A stretch of DNA of 44,316 nucleotides, taken from the NCBI GenBank assembly GCA_036277635.1, contig DASUMP010000070.1, forward strand, positions 1 through 44,316, read 5' to 3'. A program made the position numbers and the translations under genes. The DNA is from DASUMP01 sp036277635 (GTDB lineage: Bacteria; Actinomycetota; Acidimicrobiia; IMCC26256; PALSA-610). The notes beneath the pieces were generated by a model, which did not search any database, had not been told where the DNA came from, and saw only the letters and a list, made by a program, of their open reading frames with translations. Numbering within the stretch: the first letter of the stretch is position 1; each line of letters opens with the position of its first letter. Positions 23,159-31,953 of the stretch are shown one piece after another.

Positions 23159-24189
23159 GCCGTCGCGTGCTCGTCACCGGCGGGAGCGGCTATTTCGGCG
23201 AGATCCTCGTGCGTCGCCTGCTCGCTCGCGGCGACGCGGTGCGAGTCTTCGACCTGCACGCGCCGAGCGCGGTCGACGAGCGCGTCGAGGTCGTCGTCGG
23301 CGACGTGCGCGATCGCGACTCGGTGCGCGCCGCGTGCTCCGACGTCGACGTGATCCTCCACAACGTCGCGCAGGTGCCGCTGGCCAAAGACCGGGCACTG
23401 TTCCACGCGGTGAACGTGACGGGCACCGCGCACGTGCTCTTGGCGGCGCGCGACGCACGGGTCGCGAAGGTGGTGCACACGTCGTCGAGCGCGATCTTCG
23501 GGATCCCCGAGGCGAACCCCGTCACCGAAGACACTCCCGGCCGGCCGGTGGAGGCGTACGGCCGCGCCAAGCTCGAAGCGGAGGTGGTGTGCCACGACGC
23601 GGCGCGTGCCGGCCTCGACGTGAGCATCATCCGCCCGCGCACGATCCTCGGGCACGGGCGGCTCGGGATCATGGCCGTGCTGTTCGAGCTCGTCGCCGCG
23701 GGCGCACCCGTGTTCGTGCTCGACGGCGGTCACAACCGCTACCAGCTCGTGCACGCCGACGACCTCGCCGACGCGTGCCTGCGCGCCGCCGACCGCGAGG
23801 GTCCCCGCACCTACAACATCGGCGCGACCGAGTTCGGCACGATGCGCGACACGCTCGGCGCGTTGGTGGACCACGCCGCCACCGGATCGCGCGTGCGGTC
23901 CTTGCCGGGCGCGCCCGCCCGACTCGCGATGCGCGCCGCGACCGGCGTCGGGCTCGCGCCGTTCGCCCCGTACCACTGGCTGCTCTACGGCGAGTCGCTC
24001 TGGTTCGACACGTCGCGCGCCGAGGCCGAGCTCGGCTGGTCGGCAGAGCACTCGAACGCGGCGATGGTCATCGAGTCGTACGAGTGGTTCCTCGAGCACC
24101 GCGATGCGCTCGGCGGCGGCGACGGCCGTTCGCACCACCAGAGCCCGGTGCGGCTCGGTGCGCTGCGGTTGCTCCGGCACCTCCCGTGA
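23155..24189 (+). CDS. NAD-dependent epimerase/dehydratase (extended SDR), second copy
   Basis: A 344-residue extended SDR distinct from its upstream neighbour. The cofactor loop is VLVTGGSGYFGEIL (5-18), followed by VVGDVRD (47-53) and the catalytic set S110/S111 (HTSSSAIFG), Y135 and K139 (YGRAK). RPRTILGHGRLG and LVHADDLADACLRAAD are typical of UDP-sugar epimerase/3-beta-HSD-like SDRs. The C-terminal segment LLYGESLWFDTSRAEAELGW is the usual substrate-domain end. It starts at a GTG overlapping the previous stop (GTGA) and is itself overlapped by the GT-C gene. Confidence 0.88.
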   Translation: MSRRVLVTGGSGYFGEILVRRLLARGDAVRVFDLHAPSAVDERVEVVVGDVRDRDSVRAACSDVDVILHNVAQVPLAKDRALFHAVNVTGTAHVLLAARDARVAKVVHTSSSAIFGIPEANPVTEDTPGRPVEAYGRAKLEAEVVCHDAARAGLDVSIIRPRTILGHGRLGIMAVLFELVAAGAPVFVLDGGHNRYQLVHADDLADACLRAADREGPRTYNIGATEFGTMRDTLGALVDHAATGSRVRSLPGAPARLAMRAATGVGLAPFAPYHWLLYGESLWFDTSRAEAELGWSAEHSNAAMVIESYEWFLEHRDALGGGDGRSHHQSPVRLGALRLLRHLP

Positions 24190-25460
24190 CCCGCGCGCCG
24201 TCGCCGCTCCGGGTCCGGCTCGCGGTGGCGGTCGCGCTCGCGTTGGTCGTGCGGGTGCTGTTCGTCCTGTTCGTGACCCGCAACCGGCCGCTCGGACTCG
24301 ACGCCGACTCGTACCGGATGCTCGGGCTCGCGCTGCGCGACGGGCTCGGCTACGTCGGTCCGCCCGACGTCAGCGGTGAACGCGTCGCCACCGCGACGTT
24401 CCCGCCCGGGTTCCCGACGTTCATCGCGACAGCCGCGTTCGCCGGTGCTCGCCGACTCATCGCGTTGCGCTTGGCCCTCGCGGGCCTCGGGGCCGGCAAC
24501 GTCGTCCTCGTCGCGCTCCTCGCTCGTCGTGTCGCCGGGGACCGGGTCGCGGTGGTCGCCGCGTTCCTCGGCGCACTGCACCTGCCGCTCGTGACCACCG
24601 ACGGATCGGTGATGTCGGAGTCCTTGTACCTGACGTTCGTGCTGCTCGCCCTGCTCGGCGCGGCCGCGCTGTCGCGGTCGCTGGACCTGCTCCCCGCGAT
24701 CCTGACCGGTGTCGCGATCGGCGCGGCGGCGCTCACACGCAGCGAGGGTCTGATGCTGCTCCCGTTCGTGGTCGCGCCGGCGGCGTTCCTGGCGCGGCCG
24801 CGGCGACCGGCACGCGCGGCGCTCGCCATCGGCGTGGTCGCGGTGATCGCCGTGCTGAGCCTGGTGCCGTGGCACGTGCGCAACCAACAGCTCTACGACG
24901 AGGTCGTGTGGTTCTCCGGGAACTCCGCGACCGCGGTCGCGGGCGCGTCGTGCGACCGGCACTTCTCGGGGCCCGAGACCGGGCTCTGGACCTTCGGGTG
25001 CCTCGCGCACCCCGCGATCCGTGACGCGACGAACGAAGCCGAGCTGTACACGGCGCTACGTCGTGGTGCGTTCGAGTACCAGCGCGACCATCTCAGCGAG
25101 CTGCCCCGGGTGAGCGCGATCCGCCAGCTCCGCACGTGGGGCCTCTACGCGCCGGTGCAGCAAGCGGAGTTCGAAGCGCCCGAGGGCCGCGTGTTCCGGT
25201 GGCAGATCGCCGCATGGGTGGGACATCTCGCGGTGCTCGTGCTCGCCGCCGTCGGCAGCGTCGTGCTCGTGCGCCGGCGGGCACCGATGTGGTGGTTGGC
25301 CGGACCGGTCGCGATGGTCGTCGTCAGCACCGCGCTCACGTACGGGAACCAGCGGTTCCGAGTCGCGGCCGAACCCGCGCTGCTGATCGCCGCCGCGACC
25401 GCGATCGTCGCCGCGAGCGACCGCCGCCGCGCTCCCGAGCCGGCGCGTGGCGACGGGTAG
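24186..25460 (+). CDS. GT39/ArnT-like membrane glycosyltransferase
   Basis: A 424-residue multi-pass protein with about nine hydrophobic helices. After the first helix comes the GT-C loop GLDADSYRMLGLALRDGLGY (D39 and D41 as candidate catalytic or metal acids), then ATFPPGFPTFI, the equivalent of the PPGYP motif of GT39/GT83 enzymes. A short extracytoplasmic region follows the last third. It should transfer a sugar from a polyprenyl-phosphate donor on the outer face of the membrane. GTGA overlap with the upstream SDR; 30 bp to the next gene. The acceptor is unknown. Confidence 0.82.
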   Translation: MTRAPSPLRVRLAVAVALALVVRVLFVLFVTRNRPLGLDADSYRMLGLALRDGLGYVGPPDVSGERVATATFPPGFPTFIATAAFAGARRLIALRLALAGLGAGNVVLVALLARRVAGDRVAVVAAFLGALHLPLVTTDGSVMSESLYLTFVLLALLGAAALSRSLDLLPAILTGVAIGAAALTRSEGLMLLPFVVAPAAFLARPRRPARAALAIGVVAVIAVLSLVPWHVRNQQLYDEVVWFSGNSATAVAGASCDRHFSGPETGLWTFGCLAHPAIRDATNEAELYTALRRGAFEYQRDHLSELPRVSAIRQLRTWGLYAPVQQAEFEAPEGRVFRWQIAAWVGHLAVLVLAAVGSVVLVRRRAPMWWLAGPVAMVVVSTALTYGNQRFRVAAEPALLIAAATAIVAASDRRRAPEPARGDG

Positions 25461-25508
25461 GATCGCCGCTCCTCGCCGGTCGGCGAGTCGATGGGGTCCG
25501 GGAGCCAG

Positions 25509-27971
25509 ATGACCGCCAACAGTCCGTCCGCGCCCGAGCGCGCCCCCCAGGTGCGGGCGACGGTGTACGTCGGGGTGTTCCTCGTCACGCTCTCGACGCT
25601 CGTGCTCGAGATCTCGCTCACCCGGATCTTCAGCGTGACCATGTGGTACCACTTCGCGTTCCTCGCGATCTCGATCGCGCTGTTCGGCATGACCTTCGGT
25701 GCGCTCGCGGTGCACCTGCTGCCCGAGCGGTTCCCGGCGGAACGAGCCGCCGACCAGATGGCACGGTTCTCGATCGCGTTCGGCGTCGCGATCGCGGTGT
25801 GCTTCGCCATCCAGCTGCAGATCCCGTTCACGCCTCGCGCGACGGTCGGCGGGATCGCATCGGTCGTCGCGACGTGCGTCGTCATCGCCATTCCTTTCGT
25901 GATGAGCGGCATCGTCGTGTGCCTCGCGCTCACGAAGTTCCCGGCGCGGGTCAACCGCCTCTACGCGGTCGACCTCATCGGTGCCGGACTCGGGTGCGTC
26001 GCGCTCGTCCTGCTCTTCGAGTGGTTCGACGGGCCGAGCCTCGTCGTGCTCACCGGTGCCATTGCGACGATCGCCGGCGTGGCGTTCGCCACCGCGGCAT
26101 GCAGCCGGCGCCTGGTCGCGGTCGCGTGCGTCGCGACCCTCCTCCTCGGCGGCTTCGCCGTGATCAACGCCGCCCGCCACGACGACGGCGACCCGATCCT
26201 CGACATCGTGTGGACCAAGGAGGAGCGCGACACCGAGCACGACTACGAGCGGTGGAACGCCTTCTCGCGGCTCACCGTCGACGGCGACACCGAGGATCCG
26301 AACACGATCCTGCTGAGCCTCCTCATCGACAGCACCGCGGGCACGGCGCTGCCGCGCTTCACCGGCGACCTCGAGGCGACCGACTACCTGCGCGACCAGA
26401 TCTCGAACCTGGCGCACCACGCGCGCTCCGACGCCGACGTCGCGGTCGTCGGCGCCGGCGGCGGTGCCGACGTGCTCTCCGCCGTCGAGTTCGACCAACG
26501 CTCCGTCACCGGCATCGAGATCAACGGCGACACCGTCGACATCGTGAACAACGTGTACGGCGAGTTCACCGGGCACCTCGACGAGCACCCGCGCGTCGAC
26601 ATCGTGACCGACGAGGCCCGCAGCTACCTCACGCGCACCGACCGTCGCTTCGACATCATCCAGATCTCGCTCATCGACACGTGGGCGGCCACCGGCGCGG
26701 GTGCGTTCGCGCTCAGCGAGAACGGCCTCTACACGACCGACGCGTGGGACACCTTCCTCGACCGCCTCCAGCCAGGAGGCATCCTCTCGGTCGCCCGCTT
26801 CCACCAGACGATCGGCAACGACGGCGAGCCCGTCGAACCGCTCGAGGCGTACCGCACGGTGGCGCTCGCCGCGCAGGTGCTCACCGACCGCGGCGTCGAG
26901 AACCCACGCGACCACCTCGCCGTGTACCGCATCCCCACCGCGTACGACGTGGATGTCGCGACGGTGCTCGTGAGCCGCGATCCGTTCACAGCGAGAGACC
27001 TGGGCGTCTTCGAACGTGAAGCCGAACGGCTCGGGTTCACCCCGGTGCTCACGCCCGACGTGGTCGAAGACCCGTTCTTCGCCGACCTGACGGCACCGGG
27101 CGGGCCCTCCGACGCGGTCGACGACCTCTCGGCCGACATCTCGCCGCCCACCGACAACCGCCCATTCTTCTTCCAGATGGCCGACCTCGGGACGCTGTTC
27201 GACTCCGACATCTTGCGCGACGACTTCGTGATGCGTCCCGTGCTCGTGCTCGCGATCCTCGCGGTCACGGTGCTCGGACTCGCGTCGCTGTGCATCGCGT
27301 TCCCCGTCGTGGTCGCGCGCCGTCGGGGCGCGCGTCTCTTCGACCGGCGGTCGCTGCCGTTCGCGACGTTCTTCGGCGGCATCGGGTTGGGTTTCTTGCT
27401 CATCGAGATCGCGCAGCTGCAGCGCTTGAGCATCTTCCTCGGACACCCCACCTACGGCTTGACCGTGGTGTTGTTCTCGGTGTTGGTGTTCAGCGGCCTC
27501 GGCAGCATGCTCACCGAACGCTTCGTCGACACCGAACGTCCGGTCACGCTCGTCGCGCCGCTCGTGACGCTGCTCGGCGTGCTCGTCGTCGCCGCCTTCG
27601 CCACACCCGCACTCATCCGCACGTTCGACGCCGCCACGACCCCGGTGCGCATCGCCGTGTCGGTCGGGTTGCTCGCCCCGATCGCGCTGGTGATGGGCAT
27701 GCCGTTCGCCATCGGCATGCGGACGGCCGCGGCGCACGGCGCCCCCACGGCGTTCCTCTGGGCGATCAACGGGGCGATGTCGGTGTGCGCGTCGGTGTTC
27801 GCGGTCGTGATCGCGCTCTTCTTCGGCATCGCGGCGGCCTTCTGGACCGGTGTCGCCGCGTACTGCGTGGCAGTCGGTTCGATCGTCGCCGTGGCGCGTC
27901 GCCGCACGACGTTCGATCTGGGGGTCGTCGACCCGCCGACGCCCGAGCCCGTCGGCGTCGCGGCACGCTGA
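25509..27971 (+). CDS. Membrane-embedded spermidine-synthase-like protein (fused MFS/SpeE type)
   Basis: A protein of 820 residues with about six N-terminal membrane helices, a cytosolic Rossmann domain and about eight C-terminal helices. The Rossmann part has VVGAGGGADVL (313-323) and GIEIN (335-339), as in polyamine aminopropyltransferases, followed by RFDIIQISLIDTW. The motif set differs from true SpeE, and no AdoMet-decarboxylase gene is nearby, so polyamine synthesis is not supported. The helices resemble the MFS-type membrane part of bacterial fused proteins of unknown role. ATG 25509 has GGGAG 4 nt upstream; an in-frame ATG at 25491 would add six residues. It sits between the two glycan-type runs in the same direction. 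Confidence 0.75.
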   Translation: MTANSPSAPERAPQVRATVYVGVFLVTLSTLVLEISLTRIFSVTMWYHFAFLAISIALFGMTFGALAVHLLPERFPAERAADQMARFSIAFGVAIAVCFAIQLQIPFTPRATVGGIASVVATCVVIAIPFVMSGIVVCLALTKFPARVNRLYAVDLIGAGLGCVALVLLFEWFDGPSLVVLTGAIATIAGVAFATAACSRRLVAVACVATLLLGGFAVINAARHDDGDPILDIVWTKEERDTEHDYERWNAFSRLTVDGDTEDPNTILLSLLIDSTAGTALPRFTGDLEATDYLRDQISNLAHHARSDADVAVVGAGGGADVLSAVEFDQRSVTGIEINGDTVDIVNNVYGEFTGHLDEHPRVDIVTDEARSYLTRTDRRFDIIQISLIDTWAATGAGAFALSENGLYTTDAWDTFLDRLQPGGILSVARFHQTIGNDGEPVEPLEAYRTVALAAQVLTDRGVENPRDHLAVYRIPTAYDVDVATVLVSRDPFTARDLGVFEREAERLGFTPVLTPDVVEDPFFADLTAPGGPSDAVDDLSADISPPTDNRPFFFQMADLGTLFDSDILRDDFVMRPVLVLAILAVTVLGLASLCIAFPVVVARRRGARLFDRRSLPFATFFGGIGLGFLLIEIAQLQRLSIFLGHPTYGLTVVLFSVLVFSGLGSMLTERFVDTERPVTLVAPLVTLLGVLVVAAFATPALIRTFDAATTPVRIAVSVGLLAPIALVMGMPFAIGMRTAAAHGAPTAFLWAINGAMSVCASVFAVVIALFFGIAAAFWTGVAAYCVAVGSIVAVARRRTTFDLGVVDPPTPEPVGVAAR

Positions 27972-27989
27972 CGGATCGCCGCTCGTTCC

Positions 27990-27995
27990 TATACT
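27990..27995 (+). promoter_or_regulatory. Candidate -10 element TATACT of the 28-kb operon (leaderless)
   Basis: TATACT, close to the consensus -10, is followed by 8 nt and then the ATG at 28004. No Shine-Dalgarno separates them. It lies in the 32-bp gap after the spermidine-synthase-like gene and would start the five-gene run to 36330. Confidence 0.5.
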
Positions 27996-28003
27996 CGCCC
28001 GCC

Positions 28004-29932
28004 ATGGGGCCGGTTCCGGCGCGATCCGCCGCAGTGCAGGACGCGCCCACCGCCGACCCGCACGACGCCGCGGTCGTACCGGCGGGCGGCACCCACGAAC
28101 CGATCCCGTGGCTGGCGGTCGTCGGTGTCCTCGTCGTGGTCTCGGTGCCGCTGGTCGTCGCCGCGGTCGCGCTGCGCCGACCGCACTGGTTCCCCGTCCT
28201 CGACCTCGCGATGACCGAGCTGCGCGTGCGCGACGTCGGCTCCACGCACACGCCGTTGATCGGTCTGCCCGGCCGCATCGGGACGTCGTTGCTCGAGCAG
28301 GGCAGTCACCCGGGTCCGCTCAGCTTCTATCTGCTCACACCGACGTACCGACTGCTCGGTTCCTCGCCGTGGGCGCTGCAAGCGTCGACCGTGGTGGTGA
28401 ACATCGCGGCGAGCGTGACCGCGCTGGCCATCGCCGGCCGGCACGGCGGCCGGCGCCTGGTCCTCGTCGTGGGCGTGGTGCTCGCGGTGCTCGGCTCCGG
28501 GTACGGCATCGCCACGCTCGTCGAGCCGTGGAACCCGTACCTGCCGTTGATGTGGTGGGTGGCACTGCTGCTCGCAGTGTGGTCGGTGCTCGACGGCGAC
28601 CTGCCGATGCTGCCCGTCGCGGTGTTCGCGGGTTCGTTCTGCGCCCAGACCCACGTGCCGTACCTCGGCCTCGCAGGGGGACTCGGTGTCCTCGCCGCGA
28701 TCGGAGTCGCGCTCACGTGGCGCGCGCGCCGCCACGACCCCATCGCGCGTCGCGGCGTGCTGCGGTGGGCCGCAGTCGCGCTCGCGCTCGGGATCGTCCT
28801 GTGGACGCCACCCGTCATCGACCAGGTCGTCAACGATCCCGGCAACCTGCGCAAGCTCGCGGATCACTTCGGGTCGCCGCCCGAGGATCCGATCGGCCTC
28901 GGTCGCGGCGTGGAGCTGGCCTTGCTCCACCTCGACGTCGCCGCCTTCGTTGGCGGTGAGTCGGGCGCGAACGGTTCGCTCGTCGACGCGTCGTCGGATC
29001 CCGACGGGTCCGTCGCGCCCGGGATCGCGGTGCTGGTGGTGTGGGCCGCGGCGGCGGTGGTCGCGTGGCGCCGTCGGCGTTGGTCCCTCCTGCGCCTGCA
29101 CGTCGTGATCGGGGTCGCACTCGTGCTCGGTGTCATCTCGATGAGTCGCATCTTCGGGAAGGACTGGTTCTACCTGATGCTGTGGGCGTGGGCGATCGCC
29201 GCGTTCGTCGTGCTCGCAGTGATCTGGACGTGCCTCGACGTGCTCCGCGATCGGATGGCGCCGGCGACCGCGAAGCGCGCCACCGCGATCGGCGGCGCGC
29301 TCCTCGTGGTCGTGTTGGTGGTGTCGTCGACGGTGTTCGCCGTCGATGCGGCCGACGCCGAGCCTCCCGCCCCCAACCTGTCGTCGACGCTCGGCGCGGT
29401 GCTCCCCCCGACGATCGCGGCGCTCGAACGAGGCGAGGGAGTCGCCACCGGGCGCGACGGTCGCTACGTGGTGACGTGGACCGACGCGTTCTACTTCGGC
29501 TCGCAGGGCTACGGCCTCGTGAGCGAACTGCGGCGCGCGGGGTTCGACGCCGGGGCGGCGCGCCCGTTCCAGGTCCCGATCACCCCGCACCGCGTCGTGG
29601 AGCGAGCCGACGCGACCGCGCTGATCCACCTCGCCACGGGCATCTTCGTGGAGCGCTGGCGGGCGATCCCCGAAGCGGTCGAGGTCGCGTACGTCGAACC
29701 GCGCACCGACGCGCAGCTCGAAGAGTTCGCGGCGCTGCGCGCGCAGGTCGTCGCCGAGCTGCGCGCCGACGGCCTCGACGACCTCGTGCCGATCGTCGAC
29801 GGGAACCTGTTCGGTGCGTCGATCGACGAGCGGGTGTCGGTCGAGACGCAGCGGCGGATGGCGCGGATGCTCGAGCTCGGTCAGGAGACAGCGATCTTCA
29901 TCGCGCCGCCCGAGACGGAGCTGCCGCTGTGA
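28004..29932 (+). CDS. Large GT-C-like membrane protein A
   Basis: A 642-residue protein: a polar N-tail (1-33), about ten membrane helices, then a soluble extracytoplasmic C-terminal part (about 450-642). The loop after helix 1 holds DLAMTELRVRDVGS (67-80), then THTPLIGLPGRIG and SHPGPLSFYLL (101-111). Acidic first loop, RDV and N/H-PGPL are shared with the next gene, indicating paralogues. The layout fits GT-C transferases, but no family activity is proven; the acids D67 and E72 are candidates. The start follows TATACT by 8 nt. Its stop overlaps the next gene (GTGA). Confidence 0.72.
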   Translation: MGPVPARSAAVQDAPTADPHDAAVVPAGGTHEPIPWLAVVGVLVVVSVPLVVAAVALRRPHWFPVLDLAMTELRVRDVGSTHTPLIGLPGRIGTSLLEQGSHPGPLSFYLLTPTYRLLGSSPWALQASTVVVNIAASVTALAIAGRHGGRRLVLVVGVVLAVLGSGYGIATLVEPWNPYLPLMWWVALLLAVWSVLDGDLPMLPVAVFAGSFCAQTHVPYLGLAGGLGVLAAIGVALTWRARRHDPIARRGVLRWAAVALALGIVLWTPPVIDQVVNDPGNLRKLADHFGSPPEDPIGLGRGVELALLHLDVAAFVGGESGANGSLVDASSDPDGSVAPGIAVLVVWAAAAVVAWRRRRWSLLRLHVVIGVALVLGVISMSRIFGKDWFYLMLWAWAIAAFVVLAVIWTCLDVLRDRMAPATAKRATAIGGALLVVVLVVSSTVFAVDAADAEPPAPNLSSTLGAVLPPTIAALERGEGVATGRDGRYVVTWTDAFYFGSQGYGLVSELRRAGFDAGAARPFQVPITPHRVVERADATALIHLATGIFVERWRAIPEAVEVAYVEPRTDAQLEEFAALRAQVVAELRADGLDDLVPIVDGNLFGASIDERVSVETQRRMARMLELGQETAIFIAPPETELPL

Positions 29933-31953
29933 CCGTGGACGCCGACGCGCGGCTCGCCGACCGGTCGACCGGGTCGCCGGACGTGCCGACGACCGGATCC
30001 GCGCCCCGCGCCAGGGAGGCGTCAGGTGGGGGAGGCGCCGACCCGCTGTCGCGACTCGCCACGCTCTGCACAGCGCTCGCGACGGTCCCCGTGCTCGTCG
30101 CCACCGCTCGTGCGATCGTCGACGACTGGGTGCCGATCGGCGACAACGCGTTCTTCACGATCCGGGCGCGCGACGTGCTCACCGAGCACCACCCGTGGCT
30201 CGGCACCTGGACGTCGGCGTCGCAGACGATCGGCACCGACGTCAACAACCCGGGGCCGTTGTTCTGGGACGTCCTCGCCCTGCCCGCGAAGATCGACGGC
30301 CGCGCCGGCCTCGCGATCGCGGTCGCGCTGTGCAACATCGCCGCGATCATCGGGATGGCGATCGTCGCGCGGCGTCAGGCCGGGGCGCGCGGCGCGATCG
30401 CGGCGACCGCCGCGGCGTCCGGGCTCGCCTGGACGATGGGGAGCGAGCTGCTGTTCGAGCCGTGGCAGCCGCACAGCCTCTTGTTGCCGTTCCTGTGCTT
30501 CCTCGTGATGGCGTGGGCGCTCGCGTGCGGTGACAGCGCGGTGCTCCCGTGGGCGGTCGGGCTCGCCAGCCTCATCGTGCAGACGCACATCGGGTACGCG
30601 GTGATCGTCCCGGCCGCCGGCGTGTGGGGCGTCGCACTCCTCGTGCTCGCGCTGCGGCGCAGTCGGGTCGAGGAGCCCGACCGCTGGGAGCACCGCACGC
30701 GCGCGTGGAAGCGCCACACCGCACTCGCGCTCGTCATCGCGCTCGTCGCCTGGGCGCAGCCGCTCTACGAGCAGCTGTTCGGTGCCGGGTCCGGCAACCT
30801 CGGCCGGTTGGCGTCGAGCGTGGGCAAGACCGGCGACACCGTGGGCTGGGATCGGGCGCCGCGCTTCGTGGCCGACGTCGTCGCCCTCGCACCGTGGTGG
30901 GGACGGGACTCGATGCGACAACCCTTCGCGTTCTCGGAGGCGGCCGCGATCCCCACGATGACGAGCGCAGTCGTCGGCCTCGCGGTCGTCGCCGCGGTGC
31001 TGCTCGCCGGGGTTGTGCTCGCACGCCGTCGTGACGACCGGCCCGCGTCGCTCGCCGCGCTGACCGGCCTCTTCGTGCTCGGCGCCGCGCTGGTCTCGAC
31101 CACGACGATCCCGGTGGGTGTGTTCGGTGTCGCCGCGCACCACCTGCGGTGGCTGTGGCCGCTCGCGGTCTTCCTCACGTTCACGGCGGTGCTGGCGCTG
31201 CTCACGAGTGCGCGCGCCGATCGTGCCGCCCGGACCGCCGCGGCCGTACTCGCGCTGGCGACGCTGGTGCTCGTCGTGCTCAACGTCCCGAGCATGAACG
31301 CCGGAGTGGGTCCGAGCGCCGACGCGGGCTCGATCACCGCGGTGCGCGACCTCGTCCCCCAGCTCGCGTCGCTCCGTGACGAGCGCGGCGTGCTCATCGA
31401 AGCGCAGGGCCTGCGGTTCGCGGAGCCGTACAGCGTGCCGGTGATGGCCGAGCTCCAAGAGCTGGGCGTCCCGTTCTTCGTCGACGACGACGGACTCGTC
31501 CGCCAGCTCGGCGACGCGCGCGAGTACGACGGCGACGCGTCGGTGCGGCTGCTGATCCGAGAAGGAGAAGCGGCCCGCACACCGATGGAGGGCGCGCGCC
31601 GGGTGGCGTTCGTCGATGCGCTCGACGTCCAGGAGACGGACGAGCTCACACGGCTGCGCACGCAGCTCGAGCCGTTCATCGCCGACGGCGGCCTCGTGCT
31701 CAACGAAGCCGGCCGCGCGGCGCGCACGTCGGCGAACGACACGGCGCGCGCCGCCGCGACCGTCGAGCTCGACCGCCCGGGAGTCGTGTTCTTCACGCGC
31801 GCGCTCGTGTACCTCGCGAGCAACGACCTGCTCGACCTCGACGAGCCGTGGTCGCGGCGGGCGCAGCGCTACGCCGATCTCCAGTTCCGCGCCGACCGCT
31901 ACACCGTCGCCGTGTTCGTGGAGCCGATCGAGACCGGGGAGGCCGTCCGATGA
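29929..31953 (+). CDS. Large GT-C-like membrane protein B (paralogue of the upstream gene)
   Basis: A 674-residue multi-pass protein with a long Ser/Gly/Ala-rich cytoplasmic tail (1-40), about eleven helices and a soluble C-terminal region (about 460-674). The first outer loop has IGDNAFFTIRARDVLTEHHP (70-89) and GTDVNNPGPLFWDVLALP (102-119), mirroring the RDV and HPGPL elements of the upstream protein. D72 is a candidate catalytic residue. The GTG at 29929 forms a GTGA overlap. It also overlaps the GT2-methyltransferase gene (ATGA), so it is probably made together with the enzyme that supplies its donor. Confidence 0.72.
   Translation: MTVDADARLADRSTGSPDVPTTGSAPRAREASGGGGADPLSRLATLCTALATVPVLVATARAIVDDWVPIGDNAFFTIRARDVLTEHHPWLGTWTSASQTIGTDVNNPGPLFWDVLALPAKIDGRAGLAIAVALCNIAAIIGMAIVARRQAGARGAIAATAAASGLAWTMGSELLFEPWQPHSLLLPFLCFLVMAWALACGDSAVLPWAVGLASLIVQTHIGYAVIVPAAGVWGVALLVLALRRSRVEEPDRWEHRTRAWKRHTALALVIALVAWAQPLYEQLFGAGSGNLGRLASSVGKTGDTVGWDRAPRFVADVVALAPWWGRDSMRQPFAFSEAAAIPTMTSAVVGLAVVAAVLLAGVVLARRRDDRPASLAALTGLFVLGAALVSTTTIPVGVFGVAAHHLRWLWPLAVFLTFTAVLALLTSARADRAARTAAAVLALATLVLVVLNVPSMNAGVGPSADAGSITAVRDLVPQLASLRDERGVLIEAQGLRFAEPYSVPVMAELQELGVPFFVDDDGLVRQLGDAREYDGDASVRLLIREGEAARTPMEGARRVAFVDALDVQETDELTRLRTQLEPFIADGGLVLNEAGRAARTSANDTARAAATVELDRPGVVFFTRALVYLASNDLLDLDEPWSRRAQRYADLQFRADRYTVAVFVEPIETGEAVR

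Noticed and set aside
25056..27737. Open frame of nearly 900 codons antisense to the spermidine-synthase-like gene
   Set aside because: The Glu/Arg/His/Asp-rich, repetitive translation is typical of an antisense shadow; the plus-strand gene has clear membrane and Rossmann motifs.
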